Positions 1-6,041 of a DNA stretch of 25,779 nt are shown here, piece by piece. The notes beneath the pieces were generated by a model. The model did no database searches. It was not told the origin of the DNA and was given only the letters and a program-made list of their open reading frames with translations. Each line of letters opens with the position of its first letter. Position 1 is the stretch's first letter. Both the position numbers and the translations under genes were made by a program. Origin of the DNA: Nitrospira sp. (GTDB lineage Bacteria; Nitrospirota; Thermodesulfovibrionia; Thermodesulfovibrionales; SM23-35). The DNA lies in NCBI GenBank assembly GCA_016873575.1, contig VGWY01000006.1:1-25779 (forward strand). Reading direction: 5' to 3'.

Positions 1-62
1 ATATTTATGGTCTTTTGAGTAAATTGCTTTGCTCATAATTTGCATTTATTAATACTATATGA

Positions 63-98
63 TATATTCCATTTTGTAATATGCCAAAATGGAATATA
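63..98. repeat. 14-bp perfect inverted repeat
   Basis: Positions 63-76 (TATATTCCATTTTG) are exactly complementary to 85-98, with an 8-base spacer. No T-run follows on either strand, so it does not look like an intrinsic terminator. It could be an operator or a recombinase-binding dyad, since serine recombinases bind dyad sites, but nothing here decides between these. The rest of positions 1-116 is AT-rich, with no gene that I can support. Confidence 0.5.
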
Positions 99-116
99 CA
101 ATTAACCCATAAAACA

Positions 117-415
117 AAATTCAAAAAGCCCGCTTTTGGCCAAAATAAAGTTCGAGCCGATATTTTTTTACAGATTCTTTAGCAGTTTTTCAATCAGAAA
201 AGGTCGCTTCCGTGGGCGGGCGGAAGGGGGGTCTGGGGGGAATTCCGCCCGCCCCGCATCAGTTTTTGACGAATTCTGTTCGGATTTTTTCAAATGCACA
301 CCGCCAGTTAGGAAATGGCTCGCCCTCTGCGAGGGCTCGCCAGCCGATTTTCTCGGAATTTTTTATCTTTGTCCCGCAAGGCGGGACAGGCCAAAAGCGG
401 GCTTTTTAGAATTTT
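117..415. repeat. 299-bp element bounded by inverted repeats, containing recombinase 3'-end debris
   Basis: The left end (117-141) and right end (389-415) are near-perfect inverted repeats sharing the core AAAAAGCCCGCTTTTGGCC, apart from a two-base interruption near the outer part. Inside are three structures. A GC-rich stem-loop has a 12-bp perfect stem (214-225 with 243-254). A 27-base block (142-168) is the exact reverse complement of 1771-1797 in the recombinase gene. A 51-base block (301-351) is the exact reverse complement of 1826-1876. A short perfect hairpin GTCCCGC-AAG-GCGGGAC sits at 371-387. I see no clear target-site duplication. An open frame across 136-432 exists but its composition is unlike protein. 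The element resembles a MITE built from, or around, recombinase 3' ends. Confidence 0.6.
259..371 (-). pseudogene. Inverted remnant of a serine recombinase 3' end with an intact C-terminal tail
   Basis: Read on the minus strand, 351-301 is identical to the last 51 bases of the recombinase at 1826-1876 (encoding ...GWRALAEGEPFPNWR). It then continues past the point where the intact gene hits the tRNA, giving CAFEKIRTEFVKN and a TGA stop at 261-259. Upstream on the minus strand, 369-352 matches 1799-1816 in part. There the nine bases between the two matching blocks are replaced by one, which shifts the frame, so this is a fragment and not a functional gene. The tail is probably the ancestral C-terminus of this recombinase type before fusion to the tRNA; that is an inference. 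Confidence 0.55.
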
Positions 416-436
416 CTTTTTTAACTTTTTAAAATC

Positions 437-1885
437 ATGAAATACTTTATATACACCCGAAAATCAACCGACAGCGAAGAAAGACAAGTTCTTTCAATTG
501 AGGCTCAGCTTGCTGAGCTAAAAGAATTTGCCGCCAAAGAAAAACTTGAAATCGTTGCCTCGCTGTGCGAGGCAAAAACTGCCAAAGAACCTGGCCGAAC
601 TGTGTTCGGCGAAATGTTAGATAGAATTGAAAAAGGTGAAGCTCAAGGAATTTTGGCTTGGCATCCTGACAGATTAGCAAGAAATTCAATAGACGGCGGA
701 AAAATCATATACTTACTGGACACAGGAAAGATAAAGGATTTGAAATTTCCAACATTCTGGTTTGACTCAACGCCGCAAGGTAAATTCATGTTGAACATTG
801 CCTTTGGACAAAGCAAATACTACATAGATAACCTTTCAGAAAATATCAAGCGGGGACACCGTCAGAAGTTAAGAAAGGGCATTTGGCCCGGTTGGGCTCC
901 TTTAGGGTATCTCAATAACCACAGGACAAAGGCAATAGACATTGACCCTGAAAAATCGCCTTTAGTGCGAAAAGCGTTTGAACTGTATGCTACCGGCGAC
1001 TATACATTAAAAGCCCTCGCTGATGTTTTAGAAAAAGCAGGGCTGAGAAGTCATCAAGGCAATGTTCTTTCTGTTTCCTGTGTCCAGCATATACTTAAAA
1101 ATCCAATTTATTACGGGGTTTTCCGCTATAACGGTGAAGTCTATGACGGAACTCACGAGCCTATTATTTCCAAGAAACTTTTTGATTCTGTTCAAGAAGT
1201 GATGTCAAATAGGGGCAAGAAAAAACGAAAACGAAAGCACACTTTTGCTTTTTCTGGTCTAATGAGATGCGGTAACTGCGGTTGTATGATAACCACGGAA
1301 AGACAAAAAGGTCATAATTACTACCGTTGTACCAAGAAAAAGCAAAGGTGTGATGAAAAATACCTAAGAGAAGAATCACTTGTTGAACAGATGAAGTTAT
1401 GTATTCAAAAAGTTTCTCTGCCTGATAAATGGGCTGAAAATATGCTTGCTGAGATTGAGAAGGAAAAAGCCCAAGCTATGGAAAAGACAAAATCTCTTGT
1501 TCAAAATCTTGAAAATAAAAAGTTTATGGTTGAGCAGAGAATGGACAAACTATTAGACCTCTACATTGAAGGCAGGGGCGTTGAGCTTGAAGAATATCAG
1601 GCTAAAAAGCAAAGACTGCTCAACGATAAACTGGACATTCAGCAGAAAATTAAAGATTTTGAACAAAATGGAAATAATTGGCTCGAACCGATGAAAGAGA
1701 TGATTTTATCCAGTAGCCAAGCCAAAATTCTATTGTCGCAGGGCGACAATTACAAAATCCTAACATTTCTAAAAAATATCGGCTCGAACTTTATTTTAAA
1801 AGATAAAAAATTCCGATTTAATTATAAAATCGGCTGGCGAGCCCTCGCAGAGGGCGAGCCATTTCCTAACTGGCGGAGGGGGTGA
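437..1885 (+). CDS. Large serine recombinase (resolvase/invertase superfamily), fused at its 3' end to tRNA-Ser
   Basis: A 482-residue site-specific DNA recombinase. The N-terminal resolvase domain spans about residues 1-150, with the putative nucleophile Ser10 in YTRKST and the conserved HPDRLAR motif at 76-82. The Recombinase domain follows at about 150-260 (PGWAPLGY, then GVFRYNGEVYDG). A zinc ribbon has Cys278, Cys281, Cys298 and Cys305, and a charged coiled-coil region covers about 325-410. The enzyme would cut and exchange DNA through a phosphoserine intermediate and probably mobilises the element around it. No Shine-Dalgarno sequence precedes the ATG. The last codons (TGG CGG AGG GGG TGA) lie inside the antisense of the tRNA-Ser 3' end, so residues 479-482 and the stop are tRNA-derived. 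At least four short perfect hairpins lie in the coding sequence. The protein style recalls recombinases common in Patescibacteria genomes, which suggests transfer; this is from memory and not tested. Confidence 0.9.
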   Translation: MKYFIYTRKSTDSEERQVLSIEAQLAELKEFAAKEKLEIVASLCEAKTAKEPGRTVFGEMLDRIEKGEAQGILAWHPDRLARNSIDGGKIIYLLDTGKIKDLKFPTFWFDSTPQGKFMLNIAFGQSKYYIDNLSENIKRGHRQKLRKGIWPGWAPLGYLNNHRTKAIDIDPEKSPLVRKAFELYATGDYTLKALADVLEKAGLRSHQGNVLSVSCVQHILKNPIYYGVFRYNGEVYDGTHEPIISKKLFDSVQEVMSNRGKKKRKRKHTFAFSGLMRCGNCGCMITTERQKGHNYYRCTKKKQRCDEKYLREESLVEQMKLCIQKVSLPDKWAENMLAEIEKEKAQAMEKTKSLVQNLENKKFMVEQRMDKLLDLYIEGRGVELEEYQAKKQRLLNDKLDIQQKIKDFEQNGNNWLEPMKEMILSSSQAKILLSQGDNYKILTFLKNIGSNFILKDKKFRFNYKIGWRALAEGEPFPNWRRG

Positions 1886-1960
1886 GATTCGAACTCACGG
1901 TAGAGTTACCCCTACAACGATTTTCAAGACCGTCGCCTTCAACCGCTCGGCCACCCCTCC
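1871..1960 (-). tRNA. tRNA-Ser(UGA), CCA encoded
   Basis: Read on the minus strand, the acceptor stem GGAGGGG (1960-1954) pairs with CCCCTCC (1881-1875), followed by discriminator G and encoded CCA (1873-1871). The anticodon loop CTTGAAA gives anticodon UGA. The T arm contains GTTCGAATC and there is a long class II variable arm, as expected for serine. Total length is 90 bases. The 3' end overlaps the last 15 bases of the serine recombinase reading frame on the other strand, consistent with this tRNA gene being the integration target. Confidence 0.95.
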
Positions 1961-1970
1961 GGTGAAATCA

Positions 1971-2005
1971 GTGAATAGTAGGCAGTTAATAGTGAACAGT
2001 AACTA
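1971..2005. repeat. Degenerate heptamer array (GTnAATA type), 5 units
   Basis: Five consecutive 7-base units begin with GT at exact 7-base steps: GTGAATA, GTAGGCA, GTTAATA, GTGAACA, GTAACTA. The array lies in the 5' flank of tRNA-Ser. It is one of several 7-bp-period arrays in this window, each with its own consensus. Confidence 0.6.
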
Positions 2006-2015
2006 ATAAAACAAT

Positions 2016-2047
2016 ATTATAACAGAAACATAATTTGACTTTTTCAA
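2016..2047 (-). promoter_or_regulatory. Candidate promoter for tRNA-Ser
   Basis: On the minus strand a perfect -10 hexamer TATAAT (2021-2016) lies about 55 bases before the tRNA 5' end. A possible -35 TTGAAA (2047-2042) is spaced 20 bases away, longer than ideal, so the -35 assignment is weak. The heptamer array 1971-2005 would then lie in the transcribed leader. Confidence 0.35.
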
Positions 2048-2103
2048 CTGAATTCTTTTAAAGTTTTTAAAACCCGATTGCGCAAGGGTTATTGCAAATC
2101 CCT

Positions 2104-2184
2104 TGTAGCCGCAGGCCTTAGCCTGCGTTTTAAATTTGAATTAATAGTTGTTTGAATCCACGCAAACTAAAGTTTGCGGCTACT
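2104..2184. repeat. Pair of inverted palindromic repeats (TAGCCGCA type)
   Basis: The first palindrome is CGCAGGC-CTTA-GCCTGCG at 2110-2127 (7-bp stem arms 2110-2116 and 2121-2127, loop 2117-2120), preceded by TAGC. The second is CGCAAACT-AA-AGTTTGCG at 2161-2178, followed by GCTA. Read on opposite strands, both have the form TAGCCGCA-arm-TTAG-arm-GCG, so they are two diverged copies of one repeat placed head to head, in the manner of REP/BIME elements. The first is followed by TTTT and could also act as a weak terminator. They occupy the gap between tRNA-Ser and tolQ. Confidence 0.6.
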
Positions 2185-2228
2185 CCCTTGTGTAATTCGG
2201 ATTAAAATTATAAAGAATAGAGGTAATT

Positions 2229-2858
2229 ATGAGAGATTCGGCTTTACAGTTAATCCTGCAGGCAGGGTATGTTGTCAAAGGTGTTTTGCTTATCCTCCTC
2301 TTTTTTTCGGTTGTCTCATGGGCAATCATATTCTTTAAACAGAGATATTTTTCGCGGTCAAGCAAGGAGACTGCCCAGTTCTTGGAAGCATATCAGTCAG
2401 TTAAAGGGCCTGAGGAACTATATCAGGCAACAAAGAATTTCACCATCAGTCCTGTTGCGAATGTCTTCAGGGCAGTTTATTCAGATGAAGCCCATAAGCA
2501 CATGACCGATACGAAAAGACTGCTGAGGAGATACGAAGCGCTTGAATCATCAAAACTCGAAAAATATCTGAACTTTCTTGCGACCACTGGTTCAACAACA
2601 CCATTTATTGGATTATTCGGGACAGTATGGGGTATCATGAATTCCTTCAGGGGTATCGGCGTAACTGGTTCAGCATCGCTTGCTGTTGTAGCCCCGGGCA
2701 TAGCAGAGGCATTGATCGCAACTGCCGCAGGTCTTGCTGCTGCCATCCCGGCAGTCATTGCATACAACTACTATCTGAGCATGGCCCGGAGGTTGATTAT
2801 CGAGATGGAGGATTTTTCAGAAGAGCTCCTCTACTTTTTTACTAAGGAGGATACATGA
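2229..2858 (+). CDS. tolQ: TolQ, proton-channel subunit of the Tol-Pal system
   Basis: A 209-residue inner-membrane protein of the MotA/TolQ/ExbB family. It has an N-terminal membrane helix (about residues 15-37), a cytoplasmic region, and two C-terminal helices. The conserved stretch TTGSTTPFIGLFGTVWGIMN is at about 116-135, followed by a small-residue-rich helix (EALIATAAGLAAAIPAVIAYNYY). TolQ forms a pentamer that, with TolR, uses the proton gradient to drive TolA. AGAGG lies 5 bases before the ATG, supporting this start. It opens a plus-strand operon, and its stop overlaps the tolR start (ATGA). A TATAAA-like -10 sits near 2209, but I find no convincing -35 for it. Confidence 0.93.
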   Translation: MRDSALQLILQAGYVVKGVLLILLFFSVVSWAIIFFKQRYFSRSSKETAQFLEAYQSVKGPEELYQATKNFTISPVANVFRAVYSDEAHKHMTDTKRLLRRYEALESSKLEKYLNFLATTGSTTPFIGLFGTVWGIMNSFRGIGVTGSASLAVVAPGIAEALIATAAGLAAAIPAVIAYNYYLSMARRLIIEMEDFSEELLYFFTKEDT

Positions 2859-3256
2859 GAGGACATAGAACCAGGGATGTCCTTTCAGAAATAAATGTTA
2901 CACCATTTGTTGATGTCATGCTTGTCCTCCTTGTCATCTTTATGATCACAGCCCCTCTTCTTCAGCAGGGCATAGATGTGAATCTCCCGAAAGCGAAAGG
3001 AAAAAACCTTTTGCCAGAGGAGAGGATAACATTGGTCATAAAGAAAGACGGTATCATCTATATGAATGAAAATTCCGTTTCTGTCCCGGAGATGCGACAT
3101 AAACTTGAGTCGATAAGCAAACTGAATCCAAATGTATTTCTCAGGGCTGATAAAGATGTGCCCTATGGATTTGTGGTTGAAGTCATGGGCGAGATAAAGG
3201 GGGCAGGCATAGAAAAGCTTGGCATGATTACCGAGCCTAAGATCAGCCTGAAATGA
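2855..3256 (+). CDS. tolR: TolR, ExbD/TolR-family peptidoglycan-associated motor subunit
   Basis: A 133-residue ExbD/TolR family protein. It has a short cytoplasmic N-terminus with the typical SEINVTPFVDVMLVLLVIFM motif at about 11-30, whose Asp in the helix is the proton-carrying residue of the family. A single membrane helix is followed by a periplasmic domain (INLV-type beta segments; LRADKDVPYGFVVEVMGEIK near the C-terminal half). A strong AAGGAGG sits just inside the end of tolQ and the start overlaps the tolQ stop by four bases. The family role is to couple proton flow through TolQ to TolA and to contact peptidoglycan. Confidence 0.93.
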   Translation: MRGHRTRDVLSEINVTPFVDVMLVLLVIFMITAPLLQQGIDVNLPKAKGKNLLPEERITLVIKKDGIIYMNENSVSVPEMRHKLESISKLNPNVFLRADKDVPYGFVVEVMGEIKGAGIEKLGMITEPKISLK

Positions 3257-3906
3257 GTGGACCAAGTCTCCAGAAAACAACCGCCTTATCATTTGTCCTC
3301 CACCTTATAGTATTTTTGATAGCCATCCTGGTATTAAAACAGTCTCATTATCCTCTCACGCCAGCTCCGTACATAGTCAACCTTGTTGGTCCCGATATAA
3401 TGCAAGAAGCTGATACAGGTTCAGGTACAGAAATATCGAAAATTGTAACAGATTTAGTTGTTCATGAGAAAGTTGTCGAACATGATATACATAAAAAAAT
3501 AGAACGTGCCAATGAGAGAATTGCTGTCATAGCAGCTAAGAAGCAGGTGGAACGAATGATGAGGGTTCGATCAATAATCACTTTAAAAGCTGTTGGGAAA
3601 GAACACAAAGACAACTCAGAGACCATTTCCCGTGATACTGGGAAAGGCACGGCATTAGATGATTATTATACAAAAATAAGAAGAGAGATATGGCAGCAAT
3701 GGATTTTCCCCACAATAAATCAAAAGAATCTCGAAGCAATCGTATCCATGAAAATAATGAAGGATGGTTCAGTGATTATACAAAAGATAGAGAAAAGTTC
3801 AGGTAATCCTATTTTTGACAGGTCAGCAATTCGGGCACTCACAAAGGCAAGCCCCCTACCCCCTCCGCCTTATGAGATGGAAGTAGGAGTAAGGTTCAAT
3901 CCATGA
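3253..3906 (+). CDS. tolA: TolA-like/TonB C-terminal domain protein
   Basis: A 217-residue protein. It has one N-terminal membrane anchor (LSFVLHLIVFLIAILVL, about 12-28), a charged periplasmic linker, and a C-terminal TonB/TolA domain at about 134-217 (YYTKIRREIWQQWIFP, then MKDGSVIIQKIEKSSGNPIFD, ending PLPPPPYEMEVGVRFNP). The order Q-R-A-B-Pal and the ATGA overlaps at both ends make TolA the expected role: the trans-envelope arm between TolQR and Pal/TolB. It is much shorter than the roughly 420-residue enterobacterial TolA because the helical domain II is reduced. It could be named a TonB-family protein from sequence alone; context decides for TolA. Confidence 0.85.
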   Translation: MSGPSLQKTTALSFVLHLIVFLIAILVLKQSHYPLTPAPYIVNLVGPDIMQEADTGSGTEISKIVTDLVVHEKVVEHDIHKKIERANERIAVIAAKKQVERMMRVRSIITLKAVGKEHKDNSETISRDTGKGTALDDYYTKIRREIWQQWIFPTINQKNLEAIVSMKIMKDGSVIIQKIEKSSGNPIFDRSAIRALTKASPLPPPPYEMEVGVRFNP

Positions 3907-5222
3907 AAAAAAAGTTAAAAGTTAAAAGTTTAAAGTTTAAAGTCTTATTAATTTTTTTCTTTTCATTTTTTATTTTAAATCCCCCCTCACCCCCCTTTAG
4001 TAAAGGGGGGACGGGGGGATTTGTCGCCGAAGCAAAGGTCTATATTGATATCAATTCACCTGCTTTCAAGAAACTCCCTATAGCAATACAGGAGTTTTCT
4101 GGACCTTCAGGCAGTGAAATATCAGACATTATTAAAGATGACCTCGAATTTACAGGGCTTTTTGAACAGATAGACAGGAATGCTTATGTAGAAGCCCCTT
4201 CCCAGCCATTTAACCCGAAGAACTGGATTCCTATCAGGGCAGAGGCAGTTGTGAAAGGTTCTGTGAAGGAAGATAACGATTTTGTACTGACGGTGTCACT
4301 GTATGATGTATTTGAAGATAAAGAGATATTTAAAAAAGAATATGCAACAGAGAAAAAACGTATCAGGTCGCTTGCACATGGTATTGCAAATGATCTTTAT
4401 CAAGTGCTTGCAGGTGAAAAAGGCGTCTTCAATTCACGGATACTATTTATAGCAGATGAAGAAGGTGGAAGAAGTATCCATATTATGGACTGGGATGGAA
4501 AAAATGATACGAGAACAGGGGTGAAAGGGAACCTCATCCTTTGTCCTCGCTTGTCACGCAATGGTAAAAAACTCATTTATTCAGCCGAAAAAAGTAGACA
4601 ATGGAGCATCTATATGGTAAACTTTAACGAGATGACTGAGAGGACAGTCTTTTCCTCCAGGGGCACAAATATGGCAGGGGATTTTTTACCGGGGTCAGAT
4701 GATTTTATCTTCTCTTCATCAAAGGATGGAAATCCTGATCTTTATATTCTGAACCAAAAAGAGAAGAATGTAATAAAATTGACCTCATCGTACAGCATCG
4801 AGGTGTCACCTGCTGTCTCTCCAGATGGTAAACATATTGTATTTGTATCAGACAGAGGGGGAAGCCCGCAGATTTATGTGATGCGCAGAGACGGTTCTGA
4901 TATGAGGAGGATAACCTTTGAAGGCTCGTATAATACTTCTCCATCATGGTCTCCGAAGGGTGACAGGATCGTATTTTCAGGGAGACGTGGGGCACGAAAT
5001 CAAATATTCACAGTCAATCCTGATAGCTCAGGACTGACACAGCTTACGACTGAGGGAAATAATGAAGACCCCTCATTCTCTCCTGATGGCAGATTCATCA
5101 CCTTTACTTCTGACAGGGATGGAGTTAAGGGTATATATATCATGAGGGCAAATGGAGAATCGCAGAGGAGAATGACTCCAAAGAATCTGAGGGCATTCAG
5201 CCCAAGATGGTCACCGAATTAG
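3903..5222 (+). CDS. tolB: TolB, periplasmic beta-propeller of the Tol-Pal system
   Basis: A 439-residue secreted protein. The TolB N-terminal domain is at about 45-150 (KVYIDINSPAFKKLPIAI, then EAVVKGSVKEDNDFVLTVSL). A six-bladed PD40 propeller from about 165 to the end has repeats such as VSPAVSPDGKHIVFVSD, TSPSWSPKGDRIVFSG and DPSFSPDGRFITFTSD. TolB binds Pal and TolA in the periplasm. The signal peptide is odd. Its Lys-rich start (residues 4-16) is encoded by a 7-bp-period repeat, and a 15-residue stretch (26-40, NPPSPPFSKGGTGGF) is encoded by a palindromic repeat between the hydrophobic core and the likely AEA|K cleavage after residue 44. The start overlaps the tolA stop (ATGA). Confidence 0.93.
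   Translation: MKKKLKVKSLKFKVLLIFFFSFFILNPPSPPFSKGGTGGFVAEAKVYIDINSPAFKKLPIAIQEFSGPSGSEISDIIKDDLEFTGLFEQIDRNAYVEAPSQPFNPKNWIPIRAEAVVKGSVKEDNDFVLTVSLYDVFEDKEIFKKEYATEKKRIRSLAHGIANDLYQVLAGEKGVFNSRILFIADEEGGRSIHIMDWDGKNDTRTGVKGNLILCPRLSRNGKKLIYSAEKSRQWSIYMVNFNEMTERTVFSSRGTNMAGDFLPGSDDFIFSSSKDGNPDLYILNQKEKNVIKLTSSYSIEVSPAVSPDGKHIVFVSDRGGSPQIYVMRRDGSDMRRITFEGSYNTSPSWSPKGDRIVFSGRRGARNQIFTVNPDSSGLTQLTTEGNNEDPSFSPDGRFITFTSDRDGVKGIYIMRANGESQRRMTPKNLRAFSPRWSPN
3914..3948 (+). repeat. Heptamer array (GTTAAAA/GTTTAAA), inside tolB signal peptide
   Basis: The units are GTTAAAA, GTTAAAA, GTTTAAA, GTTTAAA, GTCTTAT at strict 7-base steps. Translated in frame they give the Lys-rich n-region of the TolB signal peptide (about residues 4-16). 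Confidence 0.7.
3977..4022. repeat. 46-bp nested palindromic repeat inserted in tolB
   Basis: The outer arms AAATCCCCCC (3977-3986) and GGGGGGATTT (4013-4022) are exact complements. The inner arms CCCCCCTTTA (3990-3999) and TAAAGGGGGG (4001-4010) are also exact complements around a single G. It is in frame and encodes NPPSPPFSKGGTGGF. From general knowledge, peptides of this kind mark a dispersed palindromic repeat that is frequent in intergenic DNA of several environmental lineages. Here it sits inside a conserved gene. Confidence 0.75.
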
Positions 5223-5268
5223 TTAATGGTAATGTCAAAAGTTTTATGAAAAAAGAGAGGAAAATATG

Positions 5269-5352
5269 AAACCACAGAGTGCACAGAGGGGAGGAGATAG
5301 AATTTTTCATAACATGTTGGTATGTAATATTTTCTCTGTGTTCTCTGTGGTT
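5269..5352. repeat. Inverted repeat (AACCACAGAG ... CTCTGTGGTT) between tolB and pal
   Basis: AACCACAGAG at 5270-5279 is the exact complement of 5343-5352. A second ACAGAG/CTCTGT pairing just inside extends the stem. The loop of about 45 bases is AT-rich. It fills the tolB-pal gap immediately before the pal ribosome-binding site. It looks like a dispersed intergenic repeat rather than a terminator, as no T-run follows. Confidence 0.55.
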
Positions 5353-5384
5353 AAGTTTTGACAATACATAAGGAGGAGGTTTTT

Positions 5385-6038
5385 ATGAAAAAGGTTTTGG
5401 TCTTGGTATTCGTATTAACTTTTGGGATTATCCTGATGGGTTGTCCACCGAAAAAGGTGGTCCAGCCAGAACCACAACAACCAGTCGTTCCTAAACAGGA
5501 AATAAAACAAAAGGCTGCTGAGGTTAAACCAGAAGAAAAGAAGGTAACAGAAGAAGTAAAAAAACCAGTCGTGACACCACAGGAAACAAAACCGAAGGCT
5601 GCTGAGGTTAAACCAGAAGAAAAGGCACCTGAACAGCAACTCGTTAAGGTAGAGCCAAAAGAAAAAGAAGCACCAGCATATATCGAACAGAGCGGTGTCT
5701 TTGAAGACACCCATTTTGATTTTGACAAATATGATATACGTACCGATGCAAAACCAATACTGAAGGTAGTTGCTGACTGGATGCTGAAGAATCCTGCTGC
5801 AAAAATGCTCATCGAGGGTCATTGCTGTGAGATAGGCACAAATGAATATAACCTCGCACTTGGAGACAGAAGGGCAAAGGCAACAAAGGACTATCTTGTA
5901 GCGCTCGGTATACCATCGAGCAGGATTGAGACGATAAGCTATGGAGAAGAAAGGCCTTTTTGCACAGAGAGTAAGGAAGAGGGATGTTTGAAACAAAACA
6001 GAAGGGCACACTTTGTCGTTCAAAAGGAGAGCAAGTAA
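5385..6038 (+). CDS. pal: Pal, peptidoglycan-associated outer-membrane lipoprotein
   Basis: A 217-residue lipoprotein. The signal peptide ends in the lipobox LMGC with lipidated Cys20. A Lys/Pro/Glu-rich linker at about 21-98 contains the duplicated decapeptide KAAEVKPEEK. An OmpA-like domain at about 105-214 has FDFDKYDI, GTNEYNLALGDRRA and NRRAHFVV. The start is fixed by a strong AGGAGGAGG six bases before ATG 5385. An upstream in-frame ATG at 5358 would spoil the signal peptide. Pal tethers the outer membrane to peptidoglycan and binds TolB/TolA. The normally conserved Asp of the GHxDERG loop is Cys148 here (GHCCEIG), and the Arg two residues on is Ile150. In the OmpA family that Asp takes part in diaminopimelate binding, so binding may be altered. 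Confidence 0.93.
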   Translation: MKKVLVLVFVLTFGIILMGCPPKKVVQPEPQQPVVPKQEIKQKAAEVKPEEKKVTEEVKKPVVTPQETKPKAAEVKPEEKAPEQQLVKVEPKEKEAPAYIEQSGVFEDTHFDFDKYDIRTDAKPILKVVADWMLKNPAAKMLIEGHCCEIGTNEYNLALGDRRAKATKDYLVALGIPSSRIETISYGEERPFCTESKEEGCLKQNRRAHFVVQKESK

Positions 6039-6041
6039 ATA

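Noticed and set aside
136..432. Open frames of 98 and 65 codons upstream of the recombinase
   Set aside because: They run through the inverted-repeat unit and its GC-rich stem-loop. Composition is not protein-like, and reverse-complement matches to the recombinase gene explain the sequence.
2110..2130. Intrinsic terminator from the GC-rich hairpin followed by TTTT
   Set aside because: There is no plus-strand host gene upstream that needs it, and a diverged inverted copy lies nearby, so a dispersed repeat is the better explanation; weak terminator activity is still possible.
5358..5384. Upstream ATG as the pal start
   Set aside because: It would place nine polar residues before the lipoprotein signal peptide; the strong AGGAGGAGG sits correctly for ATG 5385.
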